Of a DNA stretch of 64,000 nucleotides, positions 33,905-46,489 are shown piece by piece. The number at the start of each line of letters is the position of its first letter. Position 1 is the stretch's first letter. The DNA lies in the NCBI GenBank assembly GCA_033002965.1, contig JAURVB010008678.1, positions 62,001 through 126,000 on the forward strand. The letters are read 5' to 3'. The notes below the pieces were generated by a model. The model was given only the letters and a program-made list of their open reading frames with translations, was not told where the DNA came from and did not search any database. The translations under genes were made by a program, and so were the position numbers. The stretch is from Piper betle (Eukaryota; Streptophyta; Magnoliopsida; Piperales; Piperaceae).

Positions 33905-34918
33905 TCATCCCCGATCTGGCATGCCACAGACCTCGCATGTACACCTACACACTCCCATTGGCCATATGCTCCAGCCTCCAAATTCTGAGTCCTCTTCATC
34001 CAACTCGTCCAAACAACTCCCCGTGGTTCCGAGAATTGCTGGCTCGAAGCACTCCTTAAGACTTTGCAATGCAGCTAGAAACTTAACTAGTTCGACTGTC
34101 TTTCTCTTCTTCCCTGTAAAGCACTGCTGGTAATTAGCCCAACACGAACTCACCTCATCTAGTGGCTGTCTCTCTAGATAAATGGAGATAGAGATGTCTG
34201 ATTCACCTCCCTGCAAACCAAACACGGTAAGTGAAACCCTAATTCTCAGATTCAACACTTACTCCATCAGCCCGTCGTAGATCTGTAGCAGCCTTAGTCG
34301 ACCATGGTTGTGAATTCCCCATGAAAGCTCTAGACATACAGACCCTGTTCAATACGAACATTCCTTACACACCAGGAAAGAGCTGATCTCTTGTCGACAC
34401 CTCACCTTCGTCAGATGGTACTCCTAACACGATGATTTCTCTAGCGTCTCATCATCAGTCATTATCTTCAACTGATGATAGTGAGCATTCGACATTCCAC
34501 TCCAACAATATAAACGAACTTTCTCCAACCAAATATCCCATGTCTTCTCCATGGACTGCTCTCTTACTCCCTGACCAATGATATAGAGCTTACCCTTGGC
34601 CACTTGCAGCAACTCACTCTTGCAATCCCTAAAGTACTTCTTGAAGTCGTTGGCAACCTCCATGAAATCTCCCACTAGGATTACAATGCTAAACTCCAGC
34701 ATATTCACACCCTGCTGGACCACACGCACCTTGCCAACTCGCCCAACGGACTCCTGAACACGTCCTCTAGGTACCCTCACTGATACCCGGGCCGGGACCT
34801 TGGCCTTCACTACCAAGTCATCGCAGCTATCATCTAACTGCACAGAAGACAACACCCTAGATAGGGTTCCAGGCTCCATGCCTGGAAACTGACCCTGACT
34901 GGTCACCCGGATTACCAC
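33905..34918 (-). other. Two unassigned frames in element H, downstream of protease
   Basis: Frames 34424-34918 (164 residues) and 33905-34258 (117 residues) lie where reverse transcriptase and integrase should be, yet show none of their motifs. The first has segments such as FMEVANDFKKYFRDCKSELL and KTWDIWLEKVRLYCWSG, the second CFTGKKRKTVELVKFLAALQ and an acid stretch LDELDEEDSE. They could be remnants of a shortened polyprotein, captured host sequence or chance frames. I do not recognise a function. Confidence 0.35.
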
Positions 34919-35450
34919 ATACCATTCCTACAAGCCGAGTAGAACTCCCCTCTTCACTGACCTTGACCACCTGCAACGCTGCAAGCTGCTCCTCGCCAGT
35001 TCTTGGATCTCCTACCCCGGTAGGTTTACCATACCCCCGCACAAAGCATCCATTGTTCCGGGTCATCACCATCACTCCTCCCAAGTGTGGTAGCACTCCT
35101 ACACAAGCTGACACGAGGAAATTGTTACCCAAGATTACCTCAAAGTCATCAATTTCCACAATCATGAAATCAGCTCGGCCACTGAATTCCCCCAAGCAGA
35201 TCTGAACTCCACGAGCCACACCTTGAACCTGCTTCAACGGTGAATTCACAGCCTTGATCTTGCTGGTAGTAACCCTCGATTTCAGTCCTAATTGATCTGA
35301 CACCTTCGTCGAAACAAAGTTGTCAGTTGCCCCGGTGTCAACCAACGCTGAAACCCGTCTTCCATTCAAAATCACTGGAACATACATCAACCCTAAACCT
35401 CCCTATTTAGGCTATTCAACCCTCAGAGCTCCTATCACCTGTAAGGTAGA
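34857..35450 (-). pseudogene. Retroviral-type aspartic protease region of element H
   Basis: After VPVILNGRRVSALV comes the catalytic DTGATDNF, then GLKSRVTTSKIKAVNSPL and GVARGVQICLGEFSG, ending with DDFEVILGNNFL. The order VDTGAT, KAVNS, GVA and ILG.(D/N)F is that of plant gypsy proteases that release Gag and Pol. The usual ILGMDF is ILGNNF here. Two in-frame TAG codons precede it (about 35412-35425), and the frame breaks after 34857, overlapping a new frame. The zinc-knuckle region lies just upstream in the same frame. Confidence 0.85.
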
Positions 35451-35489
35451 CATTTGAGCTGGCTTACCTGAATCAGAACCTTCCTCTAC

Positions 35490-36533
35490 CTGCATCGCCA
35501 CCATCTTCCCCTTTGGATTGTTCGGGCACTCCTTGACCCTATGAGGTCTACCATAGGAAAAGCACTGCACCTGCCTCACTTCAACACCCTAGGAATTGCC
35601 TGGCTTGGCCCTAGGAAAAACTCTCCTCTTCTCCTTTGGTCTCAGCTTGAATGACCTCCCGTCACACCCCACTGTCTTTCCTTCCTTGGAAACTCGGTCA
35701 CCTCTACTAGGACCAGTAGCAGTCTTCAGATCTACTAGGGCATTGGCTGCACCTAATGCTACTTGCAAGTCCTGCACCTTTTGCCTCTTCAACTCCACCT
35801 GCGCCCAAGGTTGCAATCCAGACACAAAGTTGAAAAGTTTATCACTTTCTGACATGTCCTGTATATCCAAAAGACATGAGCTGAATTGCTTGACGTATTC
35901 TCGCACTGTTCTAGTCTGTCGGAGCTTCTTCAAAGCCTCCCTCGCCACCCAAACTATATTGGTCAGCAAAAACTGATTCTTGAGTTCATCCCTCATACTC
36001 TCCCAAGTCTCAATCTTAGGACGTCCCACCTTCTCGTCGTCTTCGGTGCGTGTTCTTCACCATAATTTGGTGTCGCCAGTTAGAAACATACTGGCCATCG
36101 AGACTTGTTTATGAGTAGGAATCTCGGTAGCTTGAAAATACTCCTACATCTCCCAGATGAAATTCTTCAGATCTTTTGCTGATCTGACTCCACTGAATTT
36201 CGTTGGCTCCGGCACCTTAAGCCTTCCTAGGATTTCAGCTACCTGGTCAGCAACAAAGTGTTGAGGCTGGTTGAGTACCGCCCGCTTCAGAAGAGCCGCA
36301 TCTGAACGTATTTCCTCCAAACCTGCCCTGAGATTTTCCATGATCTCAGCCATTCCATTGCCTCGCACACTGCTGGATTCCGGCTGATCAACAACCCTTT
36401 CCATTTCCTCGGTTAGGGTTTGCAACCGACCAAACATCGTGTGAGCATTACCATCACCATTGGCTGGCCCTCCAACCAACACCTCCAGCCGTGTCACTCT
36501 CTCCCTGAGAGCATCACTCGACCGTGTATCCAT
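35490..36533 (-). pseudogene. Gag of element H
   Basis: One frame starts at ATG 36533 (MDTRSSDALRERVTRLEVLV), has a coiled-coil-like N-terminal part with many Leu and Glu residues, and a capsid region: KVPEPTKFSG, LKNFIWEM, LWWRTR, TWESMRDELKNQFLLTN, TRTVREYVKQFSSCLLDI and DKLFNFVSGLQPWAQVEL. A basic tail follows, then a zinc-knuckle remnant CFSYGRPHRVKEC in which Tyr takes the place of the second Cys. In-frame TAG codons at 36144 and 35589 break the frame; each could come from CAG by a C-to-T change. It continues in the same frame into the protease. Confidence 0.88.
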
Positions 36534-36592
36534 GTGATTGTACCAGCAAAGTCCACTGTTGAATGTGAATTGTCCCTCAACTACATGTAAAC

Positions 36593-36607
36593 CTTGGCTC
36601 TGATACC
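36593..36607 (-). promoter_or_regulatory. Primer binding site of element H
   Basis: Minus-strand AGGTATCAGAGCCAAG, one or two bases after the LTR end. It is the initiator-Met-tRNA type site with the first base changed. Confidence 0.85.
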
Positions 36608-36609
36608 TC

Positions 36610-39600
36610 TATCATGGGGTTGATTCTAGGACCCAAAATTTTTCGATCATAATCAGTCATGTGCGGCATATTCCCACTCCGAAAACACTCAGCCTAACAC
36701 CAAGTACGCTAGATAGAACAATAACAGAAGCCAACGACACAAACACCAACCCTTGTGTTCGGCCAACTCCACAACATCGAGGTTACTGGTATCGATCCCA
36801 GCAAATCTCCGTCCCCAATATCGCTACTCCAATCAGCCCTTCACTCGATCACCTCGTGCTTGATCACACACAAGCACCGATACAGCGTTCTCGGTTACTC
36901 AGCACGCCTTACCGATAAGCTGTTCCGAGAACCAAACAGCACCACACGCAGCAACTACCCAATCGCCCCAAATACCGATATGCGTATTGGGGTCGTGTCG
37001 TCTGCCCTTGCTCGTCTCAGCAACCAGTTACCACAACTGGCTACCTTGTAAACTTCGACCACGACCTAAATACAGAAGTTCCCTGCCTAAAACATCAGCC
37101 AACAAGCAAAACAATAGATTATGGGAAAAACACTTCCCAACCTTATATTATAACACATAAGGATTACAAGCACTGCTACTCTCTCCTTCAAGTACTTGCT
37201 TGACTTGTGGACAGCCCCCACAGCCTCGCCCCAATGCACCCCAAATACAATGGAACTCACGGGATTACTATAACCCAAGTAACCCTCCCCGATTGCCACA
37301 CACCAGCAACCCACAACGTGTACCTGGATTCCAGCAAACTCCAATGAAAGTCCAGTACTCTTCACCAGCACCGGCTGCAGCACCTTCACAAGTTTCCTTC
37401 TCTCCCGGATGTCTCTGCACTCAAGACTTCACGTTGCACCAAACACCTCAGGAATTCTCTCCTCGGTTTCTCTCCTTTCCGGATAACTCTCTCTTCTTCC
37501 AGCCTTCACACCGTGTATTTATACACCACGATCCTCCTGCTTCAAGATAACTCCGATCTTAGTCAGCATCCTTATCTCCAAAAGATACTGCAAAGATCCA
37601 CCGCGTCACCAGCAACCCAGCCCTACTCCACGTCCAGGTTCATCACACGGTCTTCTAGTTTATCTCCAGAAGTTAGTTGCAACATCCCAATCATAATCTT
37701 CTCCCAGATATGATCCAATTCTGGTAACAAACTCCCAACAGATCATTGGCTGCACCGCTAGACTCAAGTCTAGCCCATGGTTCAACCTCAGCCATCGCCT
37801 TGCCACTGGTTCAACCTCAATCGCCTCGTCCAGCAATTACCGGCCACAATACCGGCAATGGTCTACCGCTGCATTCCCCGGCATCCATACCGCTGCAAAC
37901 ATCGGCATTCATCCATCGCTGGACATCGCTACTGCTGAAGCACCTGCACCGCACCGCGCACCAGCATGCCGCTGTTTGGATCGGCACACCATCGATCTCG
38001 CACAGCGCCCACGCATCAGCAACCCCACATCGCGCTCGCCACTCGCCCACGCACCAGCGCCATGCCGCTACGCGCTCGCCCGTGCTGCCCCCAGTACCGA
38101 TACTTGGTCCGGTACAGCAAGGTCGCTCGGCACCCAACTCGGCAAACTGCTCGGCACGACCACGCTGCTTGGTGCGCTGCTCGGCACGCCTGGCTGCTGC
38201 TCGGCACGCTGCGCTCGCTCACGCTCGCACACACTCGGTACCGCTCATCTGCTCGGTAGCCTGATCGATCATGCTCGGTACACAGGTTGCACCTCAACCC
38301 CGATGTTCCGACCCATACACCGATCACTCGTACGCCTAGCCCTGATGCTCGATCAGCACCCGGCTAGCGCACCAACTCACGAACCAGCATCATCTTGAGG
38401 TTTCCTGACTCGAACCCGACCACACGCTCGGTACCACATATACCGACCCATGTGCCGCAATCCACTGCCGTAACTCGATGCCATGCTATCCCGCAATGCT
38501 CGGTCACCCGGCAGCCTCGTGCACCTTAGTTCGTTACCTGCAACTATAACACGGGTTAGCCTCGGTATGCGGATTCCACCACTCAAATAGCCACTGCTAT
38601 CCCCTCATGGATGCGAGAAACCTAGGAACAACACCCAAACCTTAGTTCCTAGTAACGTCCATGAATCAGGGTTGTAACTGTAACACCCCAAATCCGGTCC
38701 ACGCTCATGAACCGAACCGGCATGTTACAGGTCCCGGTTAGGTCCGCTAACCCGAACCTAACTCATGCGGATCCAATCTCGGCGTCTTAAGATGAAGATA
38801 CGATCCATCATGAATGAATAAATGTGCAAAATCCTAACATGGTACTACATGAATGACATGCAAATTAAATTTCACGCCATCACAATCACGAGAAAAATCG
38901 ATGAAAATTCTAAAGTAAAACTGACAGAGTCTCCCCTAAAAGTGCAATTAGGGTCTACCCTGTCAAAACAATACATACCAATATATATACATATATCAAC
39001 AATTTTAATCACACATAATTTAATATACTGTATATTCATCATAGGACTTGGGCCACACTTCTGCTGCGCTCTCTGATCACATCTCACCTCTTATCATCAT
39101 GTCTTAGCATCATCTCATTTCATTTAATCATATCCTATCATGCCTCAAACATTTAATCATAGCATTCACAAAATAATAACATAATAATACAATATTAAAC
39201 ATTCAGAAATCTAACATGTGTGTGTGCACAAGACCTCATTGCTCCTCCGTCCAAGCTGGCGCATCCATCTCGTGCTTATCACCTACATATATATAAGAAA
39301 AACGTCAGTAACAAGCGTTACTGGTCCGGAAAATAAAATAACTATAACAAACTGGCTATGAGAGCAAACTCTCATCTGAAAGCAAACATATACTTCCTCA
39401 AGAACACTCTGAAGGGCACTACTGAGGAGCCACTGGGCTGCAGACCCGGTAGCATCCCGAACTTACTGCTGCTGGTACTGTGCTACTCTCAGCACTTCTT
39501 TTCAGTACTTCTCGTGAAACTTTATCCTAAGCCCTCTCCTTACCTCCATATTTCTCCTGGCCTTGAGCACGAAGGCCGAGTACTCTCAGGCAGTCGCCTT

Positions 39601-41661
39601 TAGTACCCTTTGAACCACAAGTCCGGACATGCGCTGTACTAAACAGTACCCGTAAACCTCCACGTTCTCCGGGTGTGAGGAACTCAAACGCGGAGTTGTC
39701 AGGATCCCTCGGGAATGGAACAGTCCGCTGGCACTAATCCAGAGCCCGCTTTGACTGTCACGGCATCCTCTGCATGGTACGTGCAGTCGGTTTCTCCATC
39801 TCTCGTCTCACTGAAAACTCGATAAAACTATATATATAGGCCTGGGAAGGGATTCATATAATAGGCCCGAAGGCAACTTGTGGTGGATCTTGTTTTCGAA
39901 ATCATCCTCAAGGGATCTCATCCTCGAGGGGTTATTAATCCGAAAATATTCGATTAAATGGCCCGAGTTAAGTGGAATCCGATAAAACGCCACTTAACCC
40001 GCCCTGCAATAATAAAATAAACATACAATGGAAGAGCGTAAAACAAGACGAGTCCTAAACGGACCTGGTAGAAGCTCCAAGCGTGTCATCGCGCCTAGGC
40101 GGCGAGCTCCTATTCCGTACCTACACATCAAAACTAAATACTAACGCCCGCTAACTAAATGATGCATCAAACTCAACACAATTAAACACAGAATCATCAT
40201 CAAAATAACCATCAAATAATTATAAGAATAAATAATCCTAACTCAACTACTCATACCATATCTTATTCTGTTCTTCTAAGTTGCATCGTACTAGATTAAC
40301 ATGTTCATACACAATTCATCTCATTAGATCACTTCATTCACTAATAATCTCATCATGCACATCTTTACTTTATTCATGGTCAAGACATTAATCATGATAA
40401 TTAATTAACCCTAGCATGCTATGCTAACAATTATCATCAATTTTAAATAAATCAATCGGAGGTAATTATACCTCACGTCGTCGGCAATCGGCGACGGCTA
40501 GGGTTCCGTCGCGCGTCTCGGAGCTCAAATTCGGCGCTCATCGGCGTCCGAAGCTCGATCGGGCTCCACTGGGTGAGCCCCGCGGAAGATCCGGTGAATT
40601 CCGGCGAATTCCAGAAATTCCGATTTTCCGGCGGTTTTCCGGCAGCTTTCGGCGGTTTTCCGGCGACTTCCGGTGGTTTTCCGGCGACAATCGCCGGCGG
40701 CGTCTACTAGCTGGATAGGGGTCATATAGGGTACCATTGGAACCGGCTCGGCGAGCCCGACACATCCACGACATCCACATGGTCGGCCGAGGCGGTGGCT
40801 CGCCGGAAAAAGGCTAAAACAGAGCCGGCGGCGATGGGTGGCTCGATCCGGCCGGCCACGGTGGCGACGGCCTCCGTTCCAGTCGGTGAAGGCAGCTGAG
40901 GGGTCGAGGACGTCGAGCCGACCACCTGATCGTGGTGGCGACGGTCGGCGGCGGCGCGATCGGCGACGCGACCAAAACCTTGCCGCGGCGCTACGCACGG
41001 CGATTCCGGCGTCACGGCGGCCCGATTGGGGCCGGACTTGGTCGGGGCAGCATGGCGACGGCGTCGCCGAGCTGGGCGGCGTCGGTCGACGGCCGGGCGG
41101 CGCCGACAGCGGCGGCGGTGGCGCGCGAACGGGGGCGGCGCGGCACGAGGGTTTGGGCGTGGGGGAGAAAACGTCGGGGGTGTGTGTGGTGGCAAACTCG
41201 TAAATAATACTTGACTCGTCTCCGGCTCGAGTCAAGTATCATAACTAACTCGTATTAAATCCTAAAAAATTTCATAAAAATCGGGAAAAATCCCGTAAAA
41301 TCAAACAACACCAAAAAAATTATAATGACATGCTCTAGAACTATCAACCCACCCAAACTGCCCGAACGCGTCCTAACGCGGTAAACGGCCTAATATTAAT
41401 TCTACGATCCACTATATATAAAAGTAATAAAAATAAAAAATGACTGGCATACTCTCATATATCTGATAACTCATTCTGTTCTGCTGTATTCATGACGTTA
41501 TCATCATATATTTGGGTACGCATGACCCTCATAGCTCATACACGAGACCGGCGTCGGCTCGGTACACGTGTCCTGAAACTGACTCAACTCGAAAAATAAC
41601 GGTCGACCCGACCGGTTCTGAATATAAAACCCTAACTCGAATCGTGGGTTTTACAGTAACA
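36610..41661 (-). mobile_element. 5' LTR of element H, interrupted
   Basis: 36610-38678 plus the last base at 41661 make one LTR; between them lies the solo C LTR and its duplicated target GTAAC. Similar in sequence to 31718-33752. Confidence 0.85.
38679..41655 (-). mobile_element. Solo LTR of family C (copy 2)
   Basis: Plus-strand ends TGTAACACCCCAAATCC and TGGGTTTTACA, with a perfect 5-bp duplication GTAAC at 38674-38678 and 41656-41660. It is 2977 bp. TATA-like TATATATATAGG lies near 39829-39841 on the minus strand reading. The GC-rich block at about 40480-41190 is dense in CG and contains short TTCCGGCGG repeats, unlike the CG-poor first copy at 6198-8959, so this copy looks younger. The long GC-rich frames in it (for example 40525-41235) are not supported as genes. 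Confidence 0.92.
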
Positions 41662-42399
41662 GTTGCCATCCCCATCGGCAACAAGCAAACAGCTGTCCTT
41701 GCCGGTGACCAGCAGGTTGCCATCCCTGACAACTGCACTATGCCATTGTCAGCAACCAGCTAAGTCCGGTGACCACTCTATTGTGGTTTGATTGCCTGTT
41801 GAAATCATCAAGGGGCTGCCTTTGAGAAGGTAAGAAAGTTTGATTTTTTACGGTGATTTTAGGGCACAAATTGTAGAGGAGATGAATGATAGGCGGGGAA
41901 TAGCTACGGAACATTTTATGTTCTTGATTAGAGACAAATATTGGTTGATAGATGCACACAAGGTTTGCATTATCGTATCTTGTTTTTATCTTGAAAGGTC
42001 AAAAATAAGAGATCCCGGAGAGATTTGGAAAATTTTTTGGAAGAGATTGGATATTTGAAATATTGTTGTCAATAAGTTCTATAATAATGATCCCTAATCA
42101 CATCCCATTTTTGTTAACATATAAACTAATGACACAATGCAATATTAACATGTAATAGGTTTACTTGTTGATAGATAATAATGTGGAAATACTCCATAAT
42201 CATCTTGCTAATGAAACATTTCTTTTACACAAAATTGCATGACAATCAGTAATATGAAGATCTATGTGACTCTAGACTTAAAGAAGAATACAACAAATTA
42301 AATAAATCACATAAAAATAATTTGTATTTGTATCTAAATTAAACAAATTTAAAACATTTAACAAAAACGAGAATCAGGAAAAAAGAAAAGAAATAAATA
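41662..42399. other. Intergenic DNA, unassigned
   Basis: The first 100 bases are the far flank of element H, rich in GTTGCCATCC. The frame at 41840-42058 (with RRGIATEHFMFLIRDKYWLI) carries no motif I recognise. Confidence 0.4.
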
Positions 42400-44951
42400 A
42401 ACCATCACATCTCCCCCGCCTTTTCTTCCCTTGACTCCTATCTGTGCCTCCAACCCCCTTCTCTCCCATCGCTACCCCCACCCTCCCTTCCTACTTCGCC
42501 TCCCTCTCCCTTTTCCGAGAATTCACCAGAAATTGCTAAGATCCGTCTGAGAATTCGGCTAGACTTGGGAGTTTTACTTCTCTATGAGAGTTATGTACTA
42601 AGATCTCTGCCATAATTTTACTGAAATCCAGCGAGATTAAAAACCATGGATGCATACAAGGTATTGTATCATTGGATGTAGGTTAAATATTGGCTATTGG
42701 TTTAAAATTTTAATCACTTCCATTGACTAGTTTATTATTTGTTAACTAACAAATGTATAGTTTGTGATATGACCTTATAAAATAATGGTGAGAGCCACTT
42801 GCCACTTGTGTTTTAATGTCCAAATTCAAAAAAAATGGAGCTTTGTTAGGGCAGAGAAGTAAGGGAGGAGACCACCTATTTTATTTGCAATGTTGGACTT
42901 TCTTTAATTTAACGAACATCCATTTCACATCTTAGGTTTATTTAAGCTGGATCATTGTTGTTCTTAGCTATTTTTGCATATGATATGGAAAAATCTTGCG
43001 TTATTTTATTTGAATAGATTCACATTAGTGGAGGAATGGCTTGAGGATTTTGGCATTGCTTGTGAATACATTTGTATCTGAAGTGCGAACTCGGAAGCGT
43101 AAACAGAGTAAGTTGCTTCCACACGCATCACTTTGATTACTTTTGTTCTAGTAAGGATAATGTTAGTATTTTTTTTCAAGTTCAGCTGTATTAAGATCTT
43201 TCATGCATGTCGTTTTTAAAAGTTGTGCAGTTTTCTTAGTGATAGGTTTTTTTTATAAATGTTAACGATTTCTATCACAATTACAAAATTAGATCAAAGA
43301 GTTTGTTAGGTACTTAATCTATTGAAACTTTATGTGATTATGCATGCTAAGCTACTGTTTTCAGTTTCATATAATTTGACTAGGTTTTAAATAGTTTTAT
43401 TCGTGTTAATTTGACACTACCATATTTGCAAATGTAGAATCAATTTAGATGGGAGACTGAGAAATGGTATATAAAGTGTAGAAGAAATCATCATCTAATA
43501 GATTTAAAGACTTTCTTAATAAAAAGTGTGAAAGAGCTAAGAATGCGGGAAAGATGGATAAAGATTCAGAAACTTAAGGGCATAGACCAAAATGGATGGA
43601 TCCTCGGATACAAGATTAGCTGGTTGACAAATTTTGGACGGGGATGAATGGGGAAAAACTCAGATTAGGGCTATGTCTAATAGGAATACTCCAAAAGAGG
43701 GTGACATCACGAAGCATTGTGCAGGATCCAATACAATCAGTGCACATGAGAAGAAATTGGTAACAAATTAGTATTAGTTGAATGTTGTTTTTGTCATATT
43801 TATCTTATTTGTCTGAATTAGTGCGACATTGATATTTCTTCCTGTTGTTATAGCATTCAAACCGTTAAAATGAATGGTTTTCTTAACTAAATATCATGAA
43901 TTTTTAAGCTGAAAGCTTTTTATGTAATAAGAGGAAGAGTTAAAAAGAAAAGCTACAATGCTAGACACTTTTCTTTGTTCTCACACCAAGAACAGCAACA
44001 TGCAGGACTATGTGGATGAAAGATCCAAATTTGTTGGGGTAAGTGAAGTTCAAATATATCTTTTATTTCTATTTTGAATCTTTTTGACAGGAGAAATATG
44101 CAGCTGAAATCGATAGGAAGCATGGCTCAGATGTAGCAAGCAACCTATATTAGATGTTGATGCTTGGATTGATGCAACAAAAGGTCCAACAAGAAGACGT
44201 GTTTATGGCTTTAGCACTCAAGGAATGCCCATCACATATTAGGCACTTCCAAAACATGTGACACAAACCCATTCAAAGAAGGTATTTCATATGTGACTAG
44301 CTTGCTTAATGATCCTAATACTCAGGCCCAACTTAAAGAAATCTTTGAAAATGCATTCACCTCAATTAAAGATGAGATGCAAGTACCAATTTGTGAGGTG
44401 GTTATTAAGAAGCTATATTGTAGATGAGGATGAGGACAACGCATAACCGGGACAGAAGCAATGAAATTAAATTATTTTATTTTTATGTAATGATAAATAT
44501 TGATACCTTGGATATTAGGTTATTTTGATACCTTGGATTATTTGTTATCGTACAAAACTAGTGTTTTGCATCAATGTCGGACGATATATTGTTGATGTTA
44601 TCATAAATTTATACGATTTGCAGGTCAGTAAATGCATTAGCATGTTTTTCCTTTTCAGTCATGTGGAATCTTTAGTGACGGAGTTGTGTCCAATAGAGAC
44701 GAAATTGTTGCCTCTGTACATCCTCTACCAACGACGTTTCACCTAACATTAGAGACAAACTGAAAGTACCAATAGAGACTAATTTTCGGTCCCTGAATTA
44801 AGAGACGGAAATTACGGTCTCTAAATATACTCAGTGACTTTAATATTTTAGACAAAAGAGAGTAAAAAATCTGTCTTTGTAAGGTTTTAGAAATGGAATT
44901 AAGACCGTGAGACTGATTTTACCATCTCGACTACTCATTAGTCTTGTAATG
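42400..44951 (+). mobile_element. CACTA (En/Spm-like) DNA transposon remnant
   Basis: A transposase-type pseudogene at about 43030-44430 is followed by repeated inverted phrases typical of CACTA subterminal regions (GAGACGGAAATTACGGTCTC, CGGTCCCTGAATT, 44690-44900) and a 3' end GTCTTGTAATG at 44941-44951, one base from the common CTTGTAGTG. A TTA follows, which could be half of a 3-bp target duplication. The 5' end was not found. A CT-rich leader (42410-42520) precedes it. Confidence 0.6.
43030..44430 (+). pseudogene. En/Spm transposase-family pseudogene (Transposase_24 type)
   Basis: Scattered frames carry pieces of this plant family in order: FWTGMNGEKLRLGLC near 43625, a SNRNTPKEGDITKHCAGSNT piece near 43675, MQDYVDERSKFVG near 43990, then DVDAWIDATKGPTRRRVYGF and STQGMPIT near 44158-44238. 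In intact members these lie in the C-terminal half of a protein that binds CACTA element ends. The frame is split by stops and at least one intron-like gap (GTAAGTTGC near 43108, and between 44037 and 44090), so no product is expected. Confidence 0.65.
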
Positions 44952-45490
44952 TTAGGCCCATCAATTGGCACTTGAGCCGGGATATTACAATACACACGAG
45001 GTTCTCCGTTAATAAGGTAGATTTTGATCAATGATAGCTAAAATCTTTAATGAAATCCAAAGTTCCCTTCCCCTATTCCACCAAAATTCTTCATATCATA
45101 GATTCATTTCTCACTAAATCACCGGCTTTCCTTTTCCCTTTTCAATTCTACTATTCTCCCTATATAGTGGCTTCTGCTGTCATCAAGGTTTTTTCTCCAT
45201 AAAACTAATTCCTTTTGAACAGGATGTAAGAAATTTATGCATAAAAAATCATCGAACAACTAGACTATACCTATGTCCAAGCACCTGCCAAAGCAAGACA
45301 ATGATATTTATTGCAATCTTCAAAGTCAGCAATGTCTAATGCCTACGCCAAACACGCATTGGGCGAATGGTCTTGAGTCTAGAAGTGGTATACAATAATG
45401 AAGTGAGTCTCACAAGTTAGATTGATAGGCACCTCATATATTTTATATGAAATTATCTGAACGCTATAAATTCCCTACAGGAGAAAAAAA
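44952..45490. other. No gene recognised
   Basis: AT-rich DNA between the CACTA end and an exon-like patch at 45491. No repeat boundary is seen. Confidence 0.4.
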
Positions 45491-45745
45491 CTAACCTCTA
45501 ACCTGGACAAGAGCCTTTTGTTTTCCAGCCATAGAAGAGGAAACTGCGTCTTCAACATCGCCAATCAGGGAATCCAACTTGAATGCAGCCTCTTGGGTAA
45601 TCAACAATGACAAGTAGAATATAATCATTAAACAAAACATAAAATAGGTCAAACTACTTACAGTATAAAACTGGGTCCCTAGTGCAAGAACCTGTTTCAA
45701 TATCAGTTTTATTTTGCCTAATTTTGAAGCGTGACTTTGTTTCAC
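45491..45745 (-). pseudogene. Exon-like fragment of an unidentified host gene (tentative)
   Basis: On the minus strand VLALGTQFYT is followed by a donor ACT/GTAAGTAG near 45660. After about 70 bases of AT-rich, intron-like sequence comes an acceptor-like CCCAAGAG and then AAFKLDSLIGDVEDAVSSSM with AGKQKALVQ, ending at CAG/GTTAGAGG. The two pieces look like short neighbouring exons. I do not recognise the protein, and no further exons are clear, so it may be a gene scrap moved here by a transposon. Confidence 0.3.
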
Positions 45746-46489
45746 ACAATTGCAGTTTATTACAAATTAGATTAAGTTTATATTGCTTTGATCTCTGTAT
45801 TATTATTGCAAGTTCATTAACACCTTTATGTTAACAGAACATGCAATTATAAATGGAGAAAATTCAGTTCTAATTAAGTAGGCAAAATACACAATCAAAT
45901 AGAAAAATCAAACGTAAAGAAAAATTCTTGAATATTCAATAAAGGAAAGAAAAAAGGTCATACACCACCAGCAAATCTACAGAAAACAACCGCAGAGATG
46001 ATAACTTAGATGATATTTATCTAATTTAATTTAATTAATTGATTAATGATTAATTATTTACTTGCACGTGTTATTATTTATATGTTTAGTTGTATATTCA
46101 TATAATTGATATTTATATTAATATTATTCATGATTAATTGTTATTAATTATTTATTCATTTATTTACTTATTTATTGAGTGATTGATTGATTTATTTATT
46201 TATTCACATATGTGTTGATATTTACTCGCGTTTAGTTGTAAATTTAGTTAGTGTTATTTATATTAATATTATTACTTATTATTTATTATTTTTATTAATG
46301 TTACTTGTTTGCTATTATTTTTAGTATTGTTCTTTTATTCATTTGACTTATTTTATTTATTTATTTATTTGTTTATTAATTGCATGTGCCTCATTTTGCA
46401 TGTTAGGGGTTTAGTTGCGGATGTGTTTACCATGATCCTTTACTGTGATGTTACTATTAATATGAGCACATGCCACGATCATGTATCAT
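45746..46489. other. Very AT-rich DNA
   Basis: Long runs of TTTATT and TTAATT, especially 46015-46380. No gene is seen; frame 46309-46491 follows the composition. Confidence 0.5.

Larger units (their letters stand above)
31718..41661 (-). mobile_element. Ty3/gypsy-like element H with gag-protease only; right LTR split by a solo C LTR
   Basis: LTRs at 31718-33752 and 36610-41661 (about 2.07 kb without the insert) enclose 2857 bp. On the minus strand: 5' LTR, primer site (36593-36607), gag, protease, unassigned frames, polypurine tract (33753-33766), 3' LTR. In sense the LTR starts TGTTACA and appears to end in CCATGATA, giving unusual TG..TA ends; flanks GCTGC (31713-31717) and GTTGC (41662-41666) could be a target duplication with one C-to-T change. 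Reverse transcriptase, RNase H and integrase are missing. Confidence 0.82.

Noticed and set aside
40525..41242. Long Arg/Pro-rich frames in the GC-rich block of the C LTR, as genes
   Set aside because: Frames are long on both strands because of composition, are not kept in the other C copy and show no domain.
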